From contig JAFXFS010000016.1 of NCBI GenBank assembly GCA_017513445.1, positions 1 through 64,000 of the forward strand: DNA of 64,000 nt, given 5' to 3'. Each line of letters begins with the position of its first letter. Position 1 is the stretch's first letter. Source of the stretch: Bacteroidales bacterium. GTDB taxonomy: Bacteria; Bacteroidota; Bacteroidia; Bacteroidales; UBA932. Position numbers and translations under genes: made by a program. The notes under the pieces are model-generated. The model saw only the letters and a list, made by a program, of their open reading frames with translations, was not told the origin of the DNA and did no database searches. Shown piece by piece: positions 1 through 7,137 of this stretch.

Positions 1-192
1 AGCATACACCAACTTGTCTGCTTTTGTACCATCACTGATAGCACGGGTAGAGATACCACCTTCAAGACCAAGTGAGAACGTCACCTGCGCCTCATTTCCT
101 GACTGAACTATATCCAGTTCGTCATTCATACACGATGTTGCGAACAACATACCTGCTGCTGCGAACATTCCTAAGAATAATTTCTTGTTCAT
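1..192 (-). CDS. Fimbrillin-like lipoprotein, N-terminal part (cut by window edge)
   Basis: The first 64 codons of a minus-strand gene are present and the rest lies outside the window. The protein starts with a Lys-Lys pair and a hydrophobic stretch ending in a lipobox (FATSC, Cys21), so it should be exported and lipidated. The mature start (a short Asn-Asp-Glu-rich stretch, then beta-type sequence and an STRA motif) resembles FimA/Mfa-type fimbrillins, which polymerise into fimbriae after cleavage by an Rgp-like protease. It is the last visible gene of the fimbrial operon, 262 bases after the preceding lipoprotein gene. The family call rests on context and the leader, since the body of the protein is missing. 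Confidence 0.55.
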   Translation of the reverse strand, partial: MNKKLFLGMFAAAGMLFATSCMNDELDIVQSGNEAQVTFSLGLEGGISTRAISDGTKADKLVYA

Positions 193-454
193 CTTTGAAA
201 AATTTAATTTTTATACAAATAGTTATTTTGATTTTCTTGTTTCTTAATGTTTACCACATCCCTTGTGGAATCGCACCCATTGTCGAGGGCTGATCTGCTT
301 ATGCAGAACCGAGTATTATCATCAATCTGTTGTTTCCTGCTGATGCAGGGTAAAGGTCTCGAAACTGTTCCTTACCTTTGCGGTGTTAGCTTGTTTGTTC
401 TTTTCTGTTCGGCTTTTAACTCGTGATTAGCGTTATACTTATATTTAAAATCTC
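193..454 (-). other. Gap within the fimbrial operon
   Basis: This 262-base spacer separates two lipoprotein genes read in the same direction. It holds a small hairpin (CCTGC/GCAGG, 336-349) and a long leader before the fimbrillin-like gene. I see no TAnnTTTG element on the minus strand here. Such a leader may allow separate expression of the major subunit, but nothing in the sequence proves it. Confidence 0.4.
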
Positions 455-1315
455 TTATTCTGTTGGTGTGAAATTTCCTGCGATGTTGCTTCTTTGGTTC
501 GCCTCTATCTCCACCTGTGGAAATTCTACCGTCTTGCTTGTGTCTCCTTTGGTCAAGGTCAGTTTGGCAGAAATATTTGTGGCTGTGGTCGGGGCAAACA
601 CATAGCCCATAGCGAGATAGTTATATTCTGTGCCGTCAGCCGAGAATGTTTCGGTTGTGGTTTCATTGAAATTCCAAATAAATTCGGCTGCGCCACTTAC
701 GGTATTCGTGAATGGGTGGAATGTGTCGGGAGCACCACTTGCTATAAATGTGGCTTGCTTCGGTGTCCCTGTAGTTCCTACATTGATTTGAGCCAACGGG
801 CGGACAAGTTCAACGGGGTAACTGCAATCTCCTGTAATGGTAATATCTTCCATCGTAGCGAAGAATGCGTCTGCTGCTTCTGCTTGGGCGAATGTTATCG
901 GATTAGGTAAGGTATTCATTTCGATAGCGGTCAGATCATCTATATCGTAGGATGTCTGATTGCTATCATACGCCCAAAAGACAAAACTGTATGTCTGCTC
1001 CTGAGCCAATGTAAGCTGTACATCTACCGAAATGCCATTTATAGGGAACGATTGGCGGTCTATTTCATAGTAGTTCCAACTACCACCGCTGTTGGTATGC
1101 ACATCGGCAACTCCCTTTTTGAATATGCCGACCACAAGGGTATTTACTTGTTCCGCTTTGCCGAATGCACGGGTACGGATGTCCGTTGGGAGCGTGGCAG
1201 TGAAACTCACCTGAACATCGCCCACATCGTGCAATTCATCCGAACAGGATTGTATGCCAGCCATCATCAAGGCAAGAATCGCCAATATCTGTATGTTATG
1301 TAGTAGATTCTTCAT
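455..1315 (-). CDS. Fimbrial-operon lipoprotein, possibly DUF6562 family
   Basis: A 286-residue exported lipoprotein with lipobox Cys24 after a hydrophobic leader. The mature part begins with a SDELHD stretch, then VQVSFTATLPTD and an Arg-Thr-Arg motif. This is how many Bacteroidales fimbrial subunits begin, where an Arg site is cut during assembly. The rest is predicted beta sequence with no catalytic motif. It lies 12 bases after the Mfa2-like gene and before a fimbrillin-like gene, so it is probably a minor or tip subunit. The DUF6562 assignment is from memory of similar operons. Base composition is more GC-rich than the chromosome to the right. Confidence 0.7.
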   Translation of the reverse strand: MKNLLHNIQILAILALMMAGIQSCSDELHDVGDVQVSFTATLPTDIRTRAFGKAEQVNTLVVGIFKKGVADVHTNSGGSWNYYEIDRQSFPINGISVDVQLTLAQEQTYSFVFWAYDSNQTSYDIDDLTAIEMNTLPNPITFAQAEAADAFFATMEDITITGDCSYPVELVRPLAQINVGTTGTPKQATFIASGAPDTFHPFTNTVSGAAEFIWNFNETTTETFSADGTEYNYLAMGYVFAPTTATNISAKLTLTKGDTSKTVEFPQVEIEANQRSNIAGNFTPTE

Positions 1316-1327
1316 TATGTCTATCTG

Positions 1328-2389
1328 TTAGGGGAAAATAAGGTTATGGTCTCCGTCAAAGTCGGGATTGATGGTAACACCTCCCGATGCCTCCGACATC
1401 AGGAACATACCAGTCATTATGGTATGATGGCTACGTTTGAGCGGTACCTTTATCGGCTCGGTCAAGGAGAGTTGCGTACCCTCATTGTCATAGATACCTA
1501 TCTGCACGGTTACAGCCGAATTCTTGCCGTTCACAAACACATAGTCAAATCCCATCGTAGCCTCCGACTCGGAGAGCTTTCTCAATGTGGATTCAAACAT
1601 CACTCCCGTAGAGGAGTCCATAGGCTTGTCGGTATTCATATTGTAAGCATCGGGCATAAATCCCACGTAGTAGAACACCACCTTGTAATCCTCGATATTT
1701 ACGGTTCTTGTCGGGGTATCGTCATTTGATGCGGCCTTGTTTCCATTGGCTTTTGAGGCGACACGGACAGATTCCTTGTCAATAAACTTCCCCAAATCGT
1801 TTGTTATGAACTCAAATTTGGCAAGAGGTCGTTGCATCGCTATATCCAATGTGTCGGGCAGATGCTCCATAATATCCGCTACGAGGGAAATGTTGTTTGA
1901 ACCTCTGAAAGCGTCACGATAGTCATTGCTGCCCTTATGGTCGCCTTGCAATCTGATTTCCGCAAAGTTGTCGGCATTGTAAAAATGGCTGTCACCACTT
2001 ACCTGTACCAAGTCAGACCATACCATCACATTGTAGTTGCCAGGCAGAAGGTCGAGCGTGACTTCGTGGTCGTAGCCCTCTGATATATCTTTCGTGAATA
2101 CAAACTCCTGTGTATAGTCAGATGTGTTACGCATTTTCTCCGATACTGGATAGGTGCGGACAATGTAGCGTATCTTTCCATAATCACGATGATTGTCGTA
2201 TGTCTCGCCATATCCCTGCTCAATGACCTCTGCACCATCGTAGAGGTGTTTCCATTCGGCCATATCCGTTTCATAGTTCAGGCGAAGATGCATTTTTACA
2301 AACTCCGGTATTTCAGGCCATTCGTGAACATTACAAGCCGAAAAAAGCAATATCGGCAGGCATATAATAAGGTATAGAATCTTTCTCAT
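1328..2389 (-). CDS. Mfa2/FimB-like fimbrial anchor lipoprotein
   Basis: A 353-residue lipoprotein (lipobox ending at Cys19) of the FimB/Mfa2 type. In Porphyromonas and Bacteroides these proteins anchor the fimbria to the outer membrane and limit its length. The sequence shows the expected pattern. An early VKMHLRLNYETDM strand is followed by the LLPGNYNVMVWSDLV segment near residues 115-130, then further strands ending in a conserved-looking NPDFDGDHNLIF tail. Its start overlaps the stop of the DUF3575 gene by 4 bases, so the two are translationally coupled. DUF5119-like naming is possible. The assignment rests on motif style and operon context. Confidence 0.75.
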   Translation of the reverse strand: MRKILYLIICLPILLFSACNVHEWPEIPEFVKMHLRLNYETDMAEWKHLYDGAEVIEQGYGETYDNHRDYGKIRYIVRTYPVSEKMRNTSDYTQEFVFTKDISEGYDHEVTLDLLPGNYNVMVWSDLVQVSGDSHFYNADNFAEIRLQGDHKGSNDYRDAFRGSNNISLVADIMEHLPDTLDIAMQRPLAKFEFITNDLGKFIDKESVRVASKANGNKAASNDDTPTRTVNIEDYKVVFYYVGFMPDAYNMNTDKPMDSSTGVMFESTLRKLSESEATMGFDYVFVNGKNSAVTVQIGIYDNEGTQLSLTEPIKVPLKRSHHTIMTGMFLMSEASGGVTINPDFDGDHNLIFP

Positions 2390-3717
2390 CGCTTGCCTCC
2401 TTTCTTCTTCAGGTCAAATGAATAGGAGAACGATACCGCTACTTGGTCGATACCCCAGTAGGTATTCTTGAGACTCTCTATCATCAGACCGTCTTTTGTG
2501 CCTGGAGTGTTGTGGAACTTGTCGTAGTGATTTGAATATACTCCTGCTCCGAGTGAGAACTCCACCCTCCAACGGTTGTTTTTGCTGATGGGCAGACGAT
2601 AACCGATGCTCACACCTCCACCGATGGCAGGTGTCTCACGGTTATGGTCTTGGTAGCGATAATCACCATCAAAAGCAAAATTGTAGTATGCCAAACCGAA
2701 GTGTACCCCACCGAAGAATCCGTCATTCTCTTCCGACAGCCAATAACGAAGCTCAGGCTGAACAGCAAATGTGCGGAACTTGATAGTTTGCTTGAAATAA
2801 TTCCAAGCGGAGTAATATATAGGCAATGTAAGCGACAAGTGTTGCATCAAGTCAATCTCAACAGCTGTATTGACCATAGCCAACCCTAAGCCCAGAACAT
2901 TTGTCTTTAAGTATAGTCCTTGATGCCAATTCCCAATTTCATCTTCAGTCATTGGTACTATTTCCGGTTTAGAAGTCATTAAAGAGATATTTGTATCTAT
3001 TATCATCTCTTCTTCTATCTTCACTGGAACCACTGGAACCACAGGAACCACCGGGGCATCTTCAATCGCTAATTCTTTCTCAACAATAGCTACAATTGTA
3101 CTATCCTTTTGAACGCTCTCCTGATTGACAATCTCTTTTTCTTTTGTAGAAAAAATCACTGATGCACTCCTCATTTTATTGAAGAAACGGTGGTCAATCT
3201 CCTCCCATATATTTCCATTTTCTAATGCCTTCAACTTGAGAACAGATCTGTTGTATGGAGTGTTTTTACTCTCCAAATCAAGAATCTCATCAATAATTGT
3301 TAGTACATCTCCCTTTCGATAGAGATTAGACTCTTGAATCATTGACTCAAGATCCCTCCAGGAGAGGTGTTGTTCATTTCTTGTAATTATACTATCGGGA
3401 ATATCTATATTGTTTAGAACCAGATTTTCTATTGCATTAAGTCTTCCTCTTACTATTCTGGTATTGATCGTTTCTGTACCTTCTGGTGATGCAAATGCAG
3501 AAAGTGAAAGATCCCTAATAATGATAGTAGTATCCTGAGATAGGGTAGAGATATACTCTTTAAGTTCCTTAATGACTTGTGAATTATCATTATATAGAGT
3601 ATCTATCTCAATCCTATTCACTCTGAAATCAACAGAAAACTCTCGTTTAGTTTCCTGCGAACTCAGAGGAATGACATTAAGCAAAAATAATATTAAAAGA
3701 TATCTGTATTTAACCAT
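2386..3717 (-). CDS. DUF3575 outer-membrane protein, first gene of fimbrial operon
   Basis: A 443-residue exported protein. It has an N-terminal signal peptide (about residues 1-20), then a domain with an OmpA-like stretch (SAFASPEGTETINTRIVRGR). A low-complexity linker rich in Val-Pro repeats lies near residues 222-232. The C-terminal part from about residue 265 is a DUF3575-type beta-barrel that alternates aromatic and small residues and ends near the C-terminus in SFSYSFDL. DUF3575 genes commonly open Bacteroidales fimbrial operons, with a likely role in export or anchoring. The 5' half of the gene is AT-rich like the host, while the 3' half is markedly richer in GC, as if two sources were joined near 2950-3050. 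The gene starts about 100 bases from a candidate invertible segment. Confidence 0.8.
   Translation of the reverse strand: MVKYRYLLILFLLNVIPLSSQETKREFSVDFRVNRIEIDTLYNDNSQVIKELKEYISTLSQDTTIIIRDLSLSAFASPEGTETINTRIVRGRLNAIENLVLNNIDIPDSIITRNEQHLSWRDLESMIQESNLYRKGDVLTIIDEILDLESKNTPYNRSVLKLKALENGNIWEEIDHRFFNKMRSASVIFSTKEKEIVNQESVQKDSTIVAIVEKELAIEDAPVVPVVPVVPVKIEEEMIIDTNISLMTSKPEIVPMTEDEIGNWHQGLYLKTNVLGLGLAMVNTAVEIDLMQHLSLTLPIYYSAWNYFKQTIKFRTFAVQPELRYWLSEENDGFFGGVHFGLAYYNFAFDGDYRYQDHNRETPAIGGGVSIGYRLPISKNNRWRVEFSLGAGVYSNHYDKFHNTPGTKDGLMIESLKNTYWGIDQVAVSFSYSFDLKKKGGKR
3022..3053 (-). repeat. 9-bp tandem repeat coding for Val-Val-Pro
   Basis: About three and a half copies of a 9-base unit (GGAACCACT with small variation) encode the linker VPVVPVVPV between the two domains of the DUF3575 protein. 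In-frame repeats of this kind can change copy number by slippage without breaking the frame. The repeat lies almost exactly where the gene changes base composition. Confidence 0.75.
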
Positions 3718-3804
3718 AAATCAAATAAAAGATAAAGAGAAAAATATTCTCAATATTTTTAATATGTATGTAATCAATGTGTTGCTATAATATAAAAAGC
3801 GAAA

Positions 3805-3836
3805 CAAAACTACTTCTCTTCATAAGAGAAGTACAA
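3805..3836 (-). promoter_or_regulatory. Candidate promoter of the fimbrial operon at the repeat edge
   Basis: On the minus strand a TAGTTTTG element (3805-3812) fits the Bacteroidetes -7 consensus TAnnTTTG. A TTG at 3834-3836, 21 bases upstream, can serve as the -33 element. The -7 element abuts the left 21-bp inverted repeat, and the -33 straddles its inner edge. Its first T comes from base 3836, inside the candidate invertible core. Flipping the core would change this TTG to CTG. No transcript start is known, so this remains a reading of the sequence. Confidence 0.4.
3815..3835 (+). repeat. Left 21-bp inverted repeat of candidate invertible segment
   Basis: The 21 bases match the reverse complement of 4316-4336 without mismatch. 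The copy is also part of a local palindrome (10-base arms around CAT, 3811-3833). That resembles a tyrosine-recombinase site with two inverted binding arms. Confidence 0.75.
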
Positions 3837-4262
3837 CTCTCTTAGAAAAACGATTCCTCCATAGATGAAGAGAGCTAACTTATATATGAATTGATACAGA
3901 TTCTCCAAAAATTGCACATCAGTCAATGGAAATTTACAAGATTTCTTCTTGTTAAATTATAAAAGTGGATAGAAGGTTTAATCTGAAATTTTGGCAACAA
4001 TTTTAATAGCTATGAACATATAGTAAAACTGGAAGAAAAAAAATTGTTTTATATGTAATAGCTATTACGAAAAATGTGGGTAAATAGGAAATTTAAGTCA
4101 AAAATTTGATAATTTTAGACTTAAAATAGCTTGTTTGTGGAAAAATTGAACATAACAGTGGATTTTTCTATAATAAATAGAAAAATCATAAAAAAAGTGA
4201 TTTTTTTATAAAAAAAAGAGGCCAAAAAATTTGTTTTATATCTTTATAACTTTTAAAATTGT

Positions 4263-4293
4263 AGTCGCAAATAGCTTGCGTTAATGTGCGACT
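4263..4293. repeat. Inverted repeat AGTCGCA/TGCGACT inside the core
   Basis: A perfect 7-base inverted repeat with a 17-base loop lies near the right edge of the candidate invertible core. The loop contains a smaller GCAA/TTGC pair. It could be a binding site for a regulator or a transcript hairpin. No U-run follows it in either direction, so it is not a clear terminator. Confidence 0.5.
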
Positions 4294-4315
4294 GCACAAA
4301 TAAAGTATAGAAAAC

Positions 4316-4336
4316 TGTACTTCTCTTATGAAGAGA
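4316..4336 (-). repeat. Right 21-bp inverted repeat of candidate invertible segment
   Basis: Perfect reverse complement of 3815-3835. The match stops abruptly on both sides, as expected for a recombination site and not for an older duplication. The right arm here is less palindromic than in the left copy. Confidence 0.75.
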
Positions 4337-4502
4337 TGCTGGTATTTATAAGAGATATGTAATTATATTAAATACTTGATAAGTATTAATCCGCTTTCCA
4401 TATGTCAAAAATAATACATATTTTCCCAATTTTCAAACAATTTTAATTTTTTTACAATTATTTAATAAAATGTAATTAGAAGATCTTTTTATATGACCTC
4501 TC

Positions 4503-4536
4503 AAAAAAAAGAGGTGCATCTTACGACACACCTCTT
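4503..4536 (-). terminator. Terminator of the methylmalonyl-CoA decarboxylase operon
   Basis: An 8-base perfect stem (AAGAGGTG/CACCTCTT, 4509-4516 and 4529-4536) is followed on the minus strand by a run of T (complement of 4503-4510). It lies 42 bases after the oadB stop and ends that operon. Confidence 0.85.
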
Positions 4537-4578
4537 AATTAGTTTAGATTCCCAGGCCTCTATTGCCTGAATATATTA

Positions 4579-5721
4579 TTACGATAAGAATCCAAGCAAC
4601 ATACCTGCTGCTACTGCACTACCAATAACACCTGCTACGTTTGGACCCATAGCGTGCATTAATAGATAGTTGCTCTTATCATATAGCAAACCTGTAACTT
4701 GTGATACACGAGCTGCATCTGGCACTGCAGATACACCTGCGTTACCGATAAGTGGGTTGATCTTATTATCTTTCTTAAGGAATAGGTTAAAGAACTTAAC
4801 GAACAATACACCCGCTGCAGTTGCAATAACGAATGAACCTGCACCGATTAGGAAGATATAAACAGATTTCCATTGAAGGAATTTGTCTGCTTGAGTTGAA
4901 CAACCTACTGTGATACCGATAAGGATAGTAACGATGTCGATAAGTGGACCGCGAGCTGTCTCAGCAAGACGACGAGTTACACCACTCTCTTTAATCAAGT
5001 TACCGAAGAATAGCATACCCAACAATGGAATACCTGAAGGAACGATAAATGCTGTCAAAAGGAAACCAACGATAGGGAAGATCTTCTTCTCTGTAGCAGA
5101 AACTGCTCTTGGAGGTTTCATCTTGATAAGACGCTCTTTCTTGGTTGTAAGCAACTTCATAATTGGAGGTTGGATTACAGGAACCAAAGCCATATAAGAG
5201 TATGCCGAAACGGCAATTGCACCCATCAAGTCCGGAGCCAATCTAGATGATAGGAAGATCGCTGTAGGACCGTCAGCACCACCGATGATACCGATTGCAC
5301 CAGCTTCAGCTGGAGTAAATCCAAGGTGAAGGGCAATAATGTAAGCACCGAAAATACCGAACTGAGCAGCTGCACCAATCAGCAGCAATTTAGGATTGGA
5401 TATCAGAGCGGAGAAGTCCGTCATCGCACCAATGCCTAAGAAGATAAGAGGTGGGTAAAAACCTCTCTGTACACCTTGATAAAGGATATTAAGTACAGAG
5501 CCCTCTTCATAGACTCCGACACTTAAGCCAGGGAATAGAGGAATATTACCAATGATAATACCAAATCCGATAGGAACAAGCAACATCGGCTCCCAATCTT
5601 TAGCGATTGCAAGGTAGATAAATACGATACCAATAACAATCATCAAAAGATATTTTAGCTCGAAATTGGCAAATCCGGTATAACCCCAAAATGCCTGTAA
5701 ATTATCTAAAATTGTATTCAT
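4579..5721 (-). CDS. oadB: Sodium-pumping decarboxylase beta subunit
   Basis: A 380-residue integral membrane protein of the OadB/MmdB/GcdB family. It catalyses decarboxylation of carboxybiotin coupled to Na+ export across the inner membrane. The signature parts are visible: VPIGFGIIIGNIPLFPG near residue 50, IIGGADGPTAIFLSS near 144-158 with the Asp proposed in Na+ transport, and GNAGVSAVPDAARVSQ near 330. About nine or more hydrophobic segments are present, and the length is usual for the family. It is the last gene of the operon, 6 bases after the biotin carrier gene, and a terminator follows. With mmdA here and mce upstream, the natural substrate is most likely methylmalonyl-CoA. Confidence 0.95.
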   Translation of the reverse strand: MNTILDNLQAFWGYTGFANFELKYLLMIVIGIVFIYLAIAKDWEPMLLVPIGFGIIIGNIPLFPGLSVGVYEEGSVLNILYQGVQRGFYPPLIFLGIGAMTDFSALISNPKLLLIGAAAQFGIFGAYIIALHLGFTPAEAGAIGIIGGADGPTAIFLSSRLAPDLMGAIAVSAYSYMALVPVIQPPIMKLLTTKKERLIKMKPPRAVSATEKKIFPIVGFLLTAFIVPSGIPLLGMLFFGNLIKESGVTRRLAETARGPLIDIVTILIGITVGCSTQADKFLQWKSVYIFLIGAGSFVIATAAGVLFVKFFNLFLKKDNKINPLIGNAGVSAVPDAARVSQVTGLLYDKSNYLLMHAMGPNVAGVIGSAVAAGMLLGFLS

Positions 5722-5727
5722 ACCAGA

Positions 5728-6177
5728 TTATTTAATTACATATAGTGGAGCACCTTCAAGAACAGAGTCGCCTTTGTTAACTTTAACAGCAGCTACTGTA
5801 CCATCGCAAGGAGCTTCAATGTTGTTTTCCATTTTCATTGCTTCAAGTACCATAAGAACTTGACCTCTCTTAACTACATCACCCTCTTTAGCTTTTAGCT
5901 CAAGAACGATACCTGGAAGTGGAGAAGAAACTGTTTCGCCACCAGTTGATGCAGGAGCTGCAGCTTTAACTGGAGCTGCTGCTGCTACAGGTGCTGCGTG
6001 AGAAGCTGAAGCGGTTGGTTGGATAACTGTAACTTTAGGAGCTGACTTAGTAACAGGTTGTTCATATTCAACTTTGAATTGAGTTCCATTTACCTCAACT
6101 GTTGCTTCTGTTTCGCCAACTTCATCAACAACTACATTGTAGTTATTACCATTTATTTTTAATTTATACTCTTTCAT
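5728..6177 (-). CDS. mmdC: Biotin carboxyl carrier subunit of methylmalonyl-CoA decarboxylase
   Basis: A 149-residue soluble carrier. The N-terminal third is a conserved-looking cap (KINGNNYNVVVDEVGE). An Ala/Pro-rich flexible linker follows at about residues 48-78, and then a biotinyl domain with the attachment motif VLEAMKMENN at about 109-118, where the Lys carries biotin. It accepts CO2 from the carboxyltransferase MmdA and hands it to the membrane subunit OadB. The Ala-Pro linker is typical of swinging-arm carriers. The gene lies between the gamma-like and beta subunit genes with short gaps. Confidence 0.93.
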   Translation of the reverse strand: MKEYKLKINGNNYNVVVDEVGETEATVEVNGTQFKVEYEQPVTKSAPKVTVIQPTASASHAAPVAAAAPVKAAAPASTGGETVSSPLPGIVLELKAKEGDVVKRGQVLMVLEAMKMENNIEAPCDGTVAAVKVNKGDSVLEGAPLYVIK

Positions 6178-6188
6178 AATTTTATTAA

Positions 6189-7124
6189 CTATTTACTCTT
6201 TTTAACTTGTGGAGTTTGACGTAGTGTGTAAATCTTAGAACTCCAAGGTGAATATGTTCTATCTGTGTGTTGCATTGTAATCATAAAGCTTTCAGCATCG
6301 TGTGCCTCATTTTCAATACGATATAGATTCAATGCCATAGCAATTGCAGCAATCTGTTCTGATGTTGTATCTTCAACAGAAACCGATGGTTTTGAAGTAG
6401 CAGTTTGTGAACGGTCAGATTTAGATTGTCTTTGTCTTACAGAGAACTTGCCGATATACTTGAAAATGAAATATAGAATAATCAATGCCAAGAATACTGT
6501 ACCCATAGAGGTAATAGTCAAAGTAAGACCGTGAGGGTCTATCTTAGCCATACGCATTGATTTACTCTCATTATTAACTCCAGAGTTGTTGGTGCTAGGA
6601 GATGTTCTATCCATTTGTGCCCAACCTTCGCCTGAGCCATCGTTTGATCCTATACCATCTTCGGTTCTACCATAAGAAACATTTGCTAAAGATGAGTCTG
6701 TTGCAAATTGTTTAGGAATTGCAATGTAGTCAATAATAGTTTTTCCGTCGCTGCTCACGAAGAATAGAGTATCACTATCATTAAGTTTGAAATTAACGTG
6801 GAAAGTACCTCTATATGGTTGAGAATCAGCCCAGAAAAGAGTATGTTGGCGAGGTTTAATTTTGGTATTAACGTCGCCTTTCGGAATGATATACTTAGTA
6901 AGATTAGTTCTGTCGTTTGATAGGTAGCAACCTCCAATTTCGACAGTTCCGTACGAGGTGTTGAATAGTTCGAACCATCCGTTCTGTTGTCCGAAATCAT
7001 CTTGGAAGTCATCAGTGTTGACTACAAGGATTTCATTAAGTCGCATATCCGACTGACTTTGAGCAGATGCACCAAAAGCAACAACCAAGCCGAAAAATAC
7101 TAATAATGATTTTAATTTATTCAT
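6189..7124 (-). CDS. OadG-like gamma subunit with N-terminal lamin-tail-like domain
   Basis: A 311-residue protein at the operon position of the gamma subunit. It has a cleavable-looking signal peptide (residues 1-22) and then a region of about 120 residues (MRLNEILVVN, GWFELFNTS, GGCYLSNDR) that looks like a lamin-tail/LTD beta-sandwich. A Ser/Asn-rich spacer is followed by one membrane segment near 205-225 and a charged cytoplasmic tail. Classical OadG is only about 80 residues: a single membrane helix plus a tail that binds the complex. Here the helix and tail correspond to OadG, and the periplasmic LTD-like domain is an addition. I believe similar long forms occur in other Bacteroidales. 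The role of the extra domain is unknown. Confidence 0.8.
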   Translation of the reverse strand: MNKLKSLLVFFGLVVAFGASAQSQSDMRLNEILVVNTDDFQDDFGQQNGWFELFNTSYGTVEIGGCYLSNDRTNLTKYIIPKGDVNTKIKPRQHTLFWADSQPYRGTFHVNFKLNDSDTLFFVSSDGKTIIDYIAIPKQFATDSSLANVSYGRTEDGIGSNDGSGEGWAQMDRTSPSTNNSGVNNESKSMRMAKIDPHGLTLTITSMGTVFLALIILYFIFKYIGKFSVRQRQSKSDRSQTATSKPSVSVEDTTSEQIAAIAMALNLYRIENEAHDAESFMITMQHTDRTYSPWSSKIYTLRQTPQVKKSK

Positions 7125-7137
7125 AATTCAAATTAGA

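Larger units (their letters stand above)
3718..4578. other. AT-rich control region with candidate invertible segment
   Basis: No coding sequence is apparent in these 861 bases between the fimbrial operon and the end of oadB. The region contains the 21-bp inverted repeats at 3815-3835 and 4316-4336 bounding a 480-base core (3836-4315). Extra half-site-like stretches lie near 3838-3844 (CTCTTAG) and 4350-4356 (AAGAGAT). A separate hairpin is at 4263-4293 and the oadB terminator is at its right end. The size, the position directly upstream of a fimbrial operon and the palindromic repeat ends all resemble Bacteroides phase-variable promoter segments. No recombinase gene lies in the window. Confidence 0.6.

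Noticed and set aside
494..910. 138-codon plus-strand open frame opposite the fimbrial lipoprotein gene
   Set aside because: It is the antisense of a lipoprotein gene with clear leader and operon context, and its protein has no plausible domain.
4239..4246. TATCTTTA inside the invertible core as a promoter that would point at the operon after inversion
   Set aside because: It misses the final G of TAnnTTTG and has no -33 element at the right distance, so I did not list it as a promoter.
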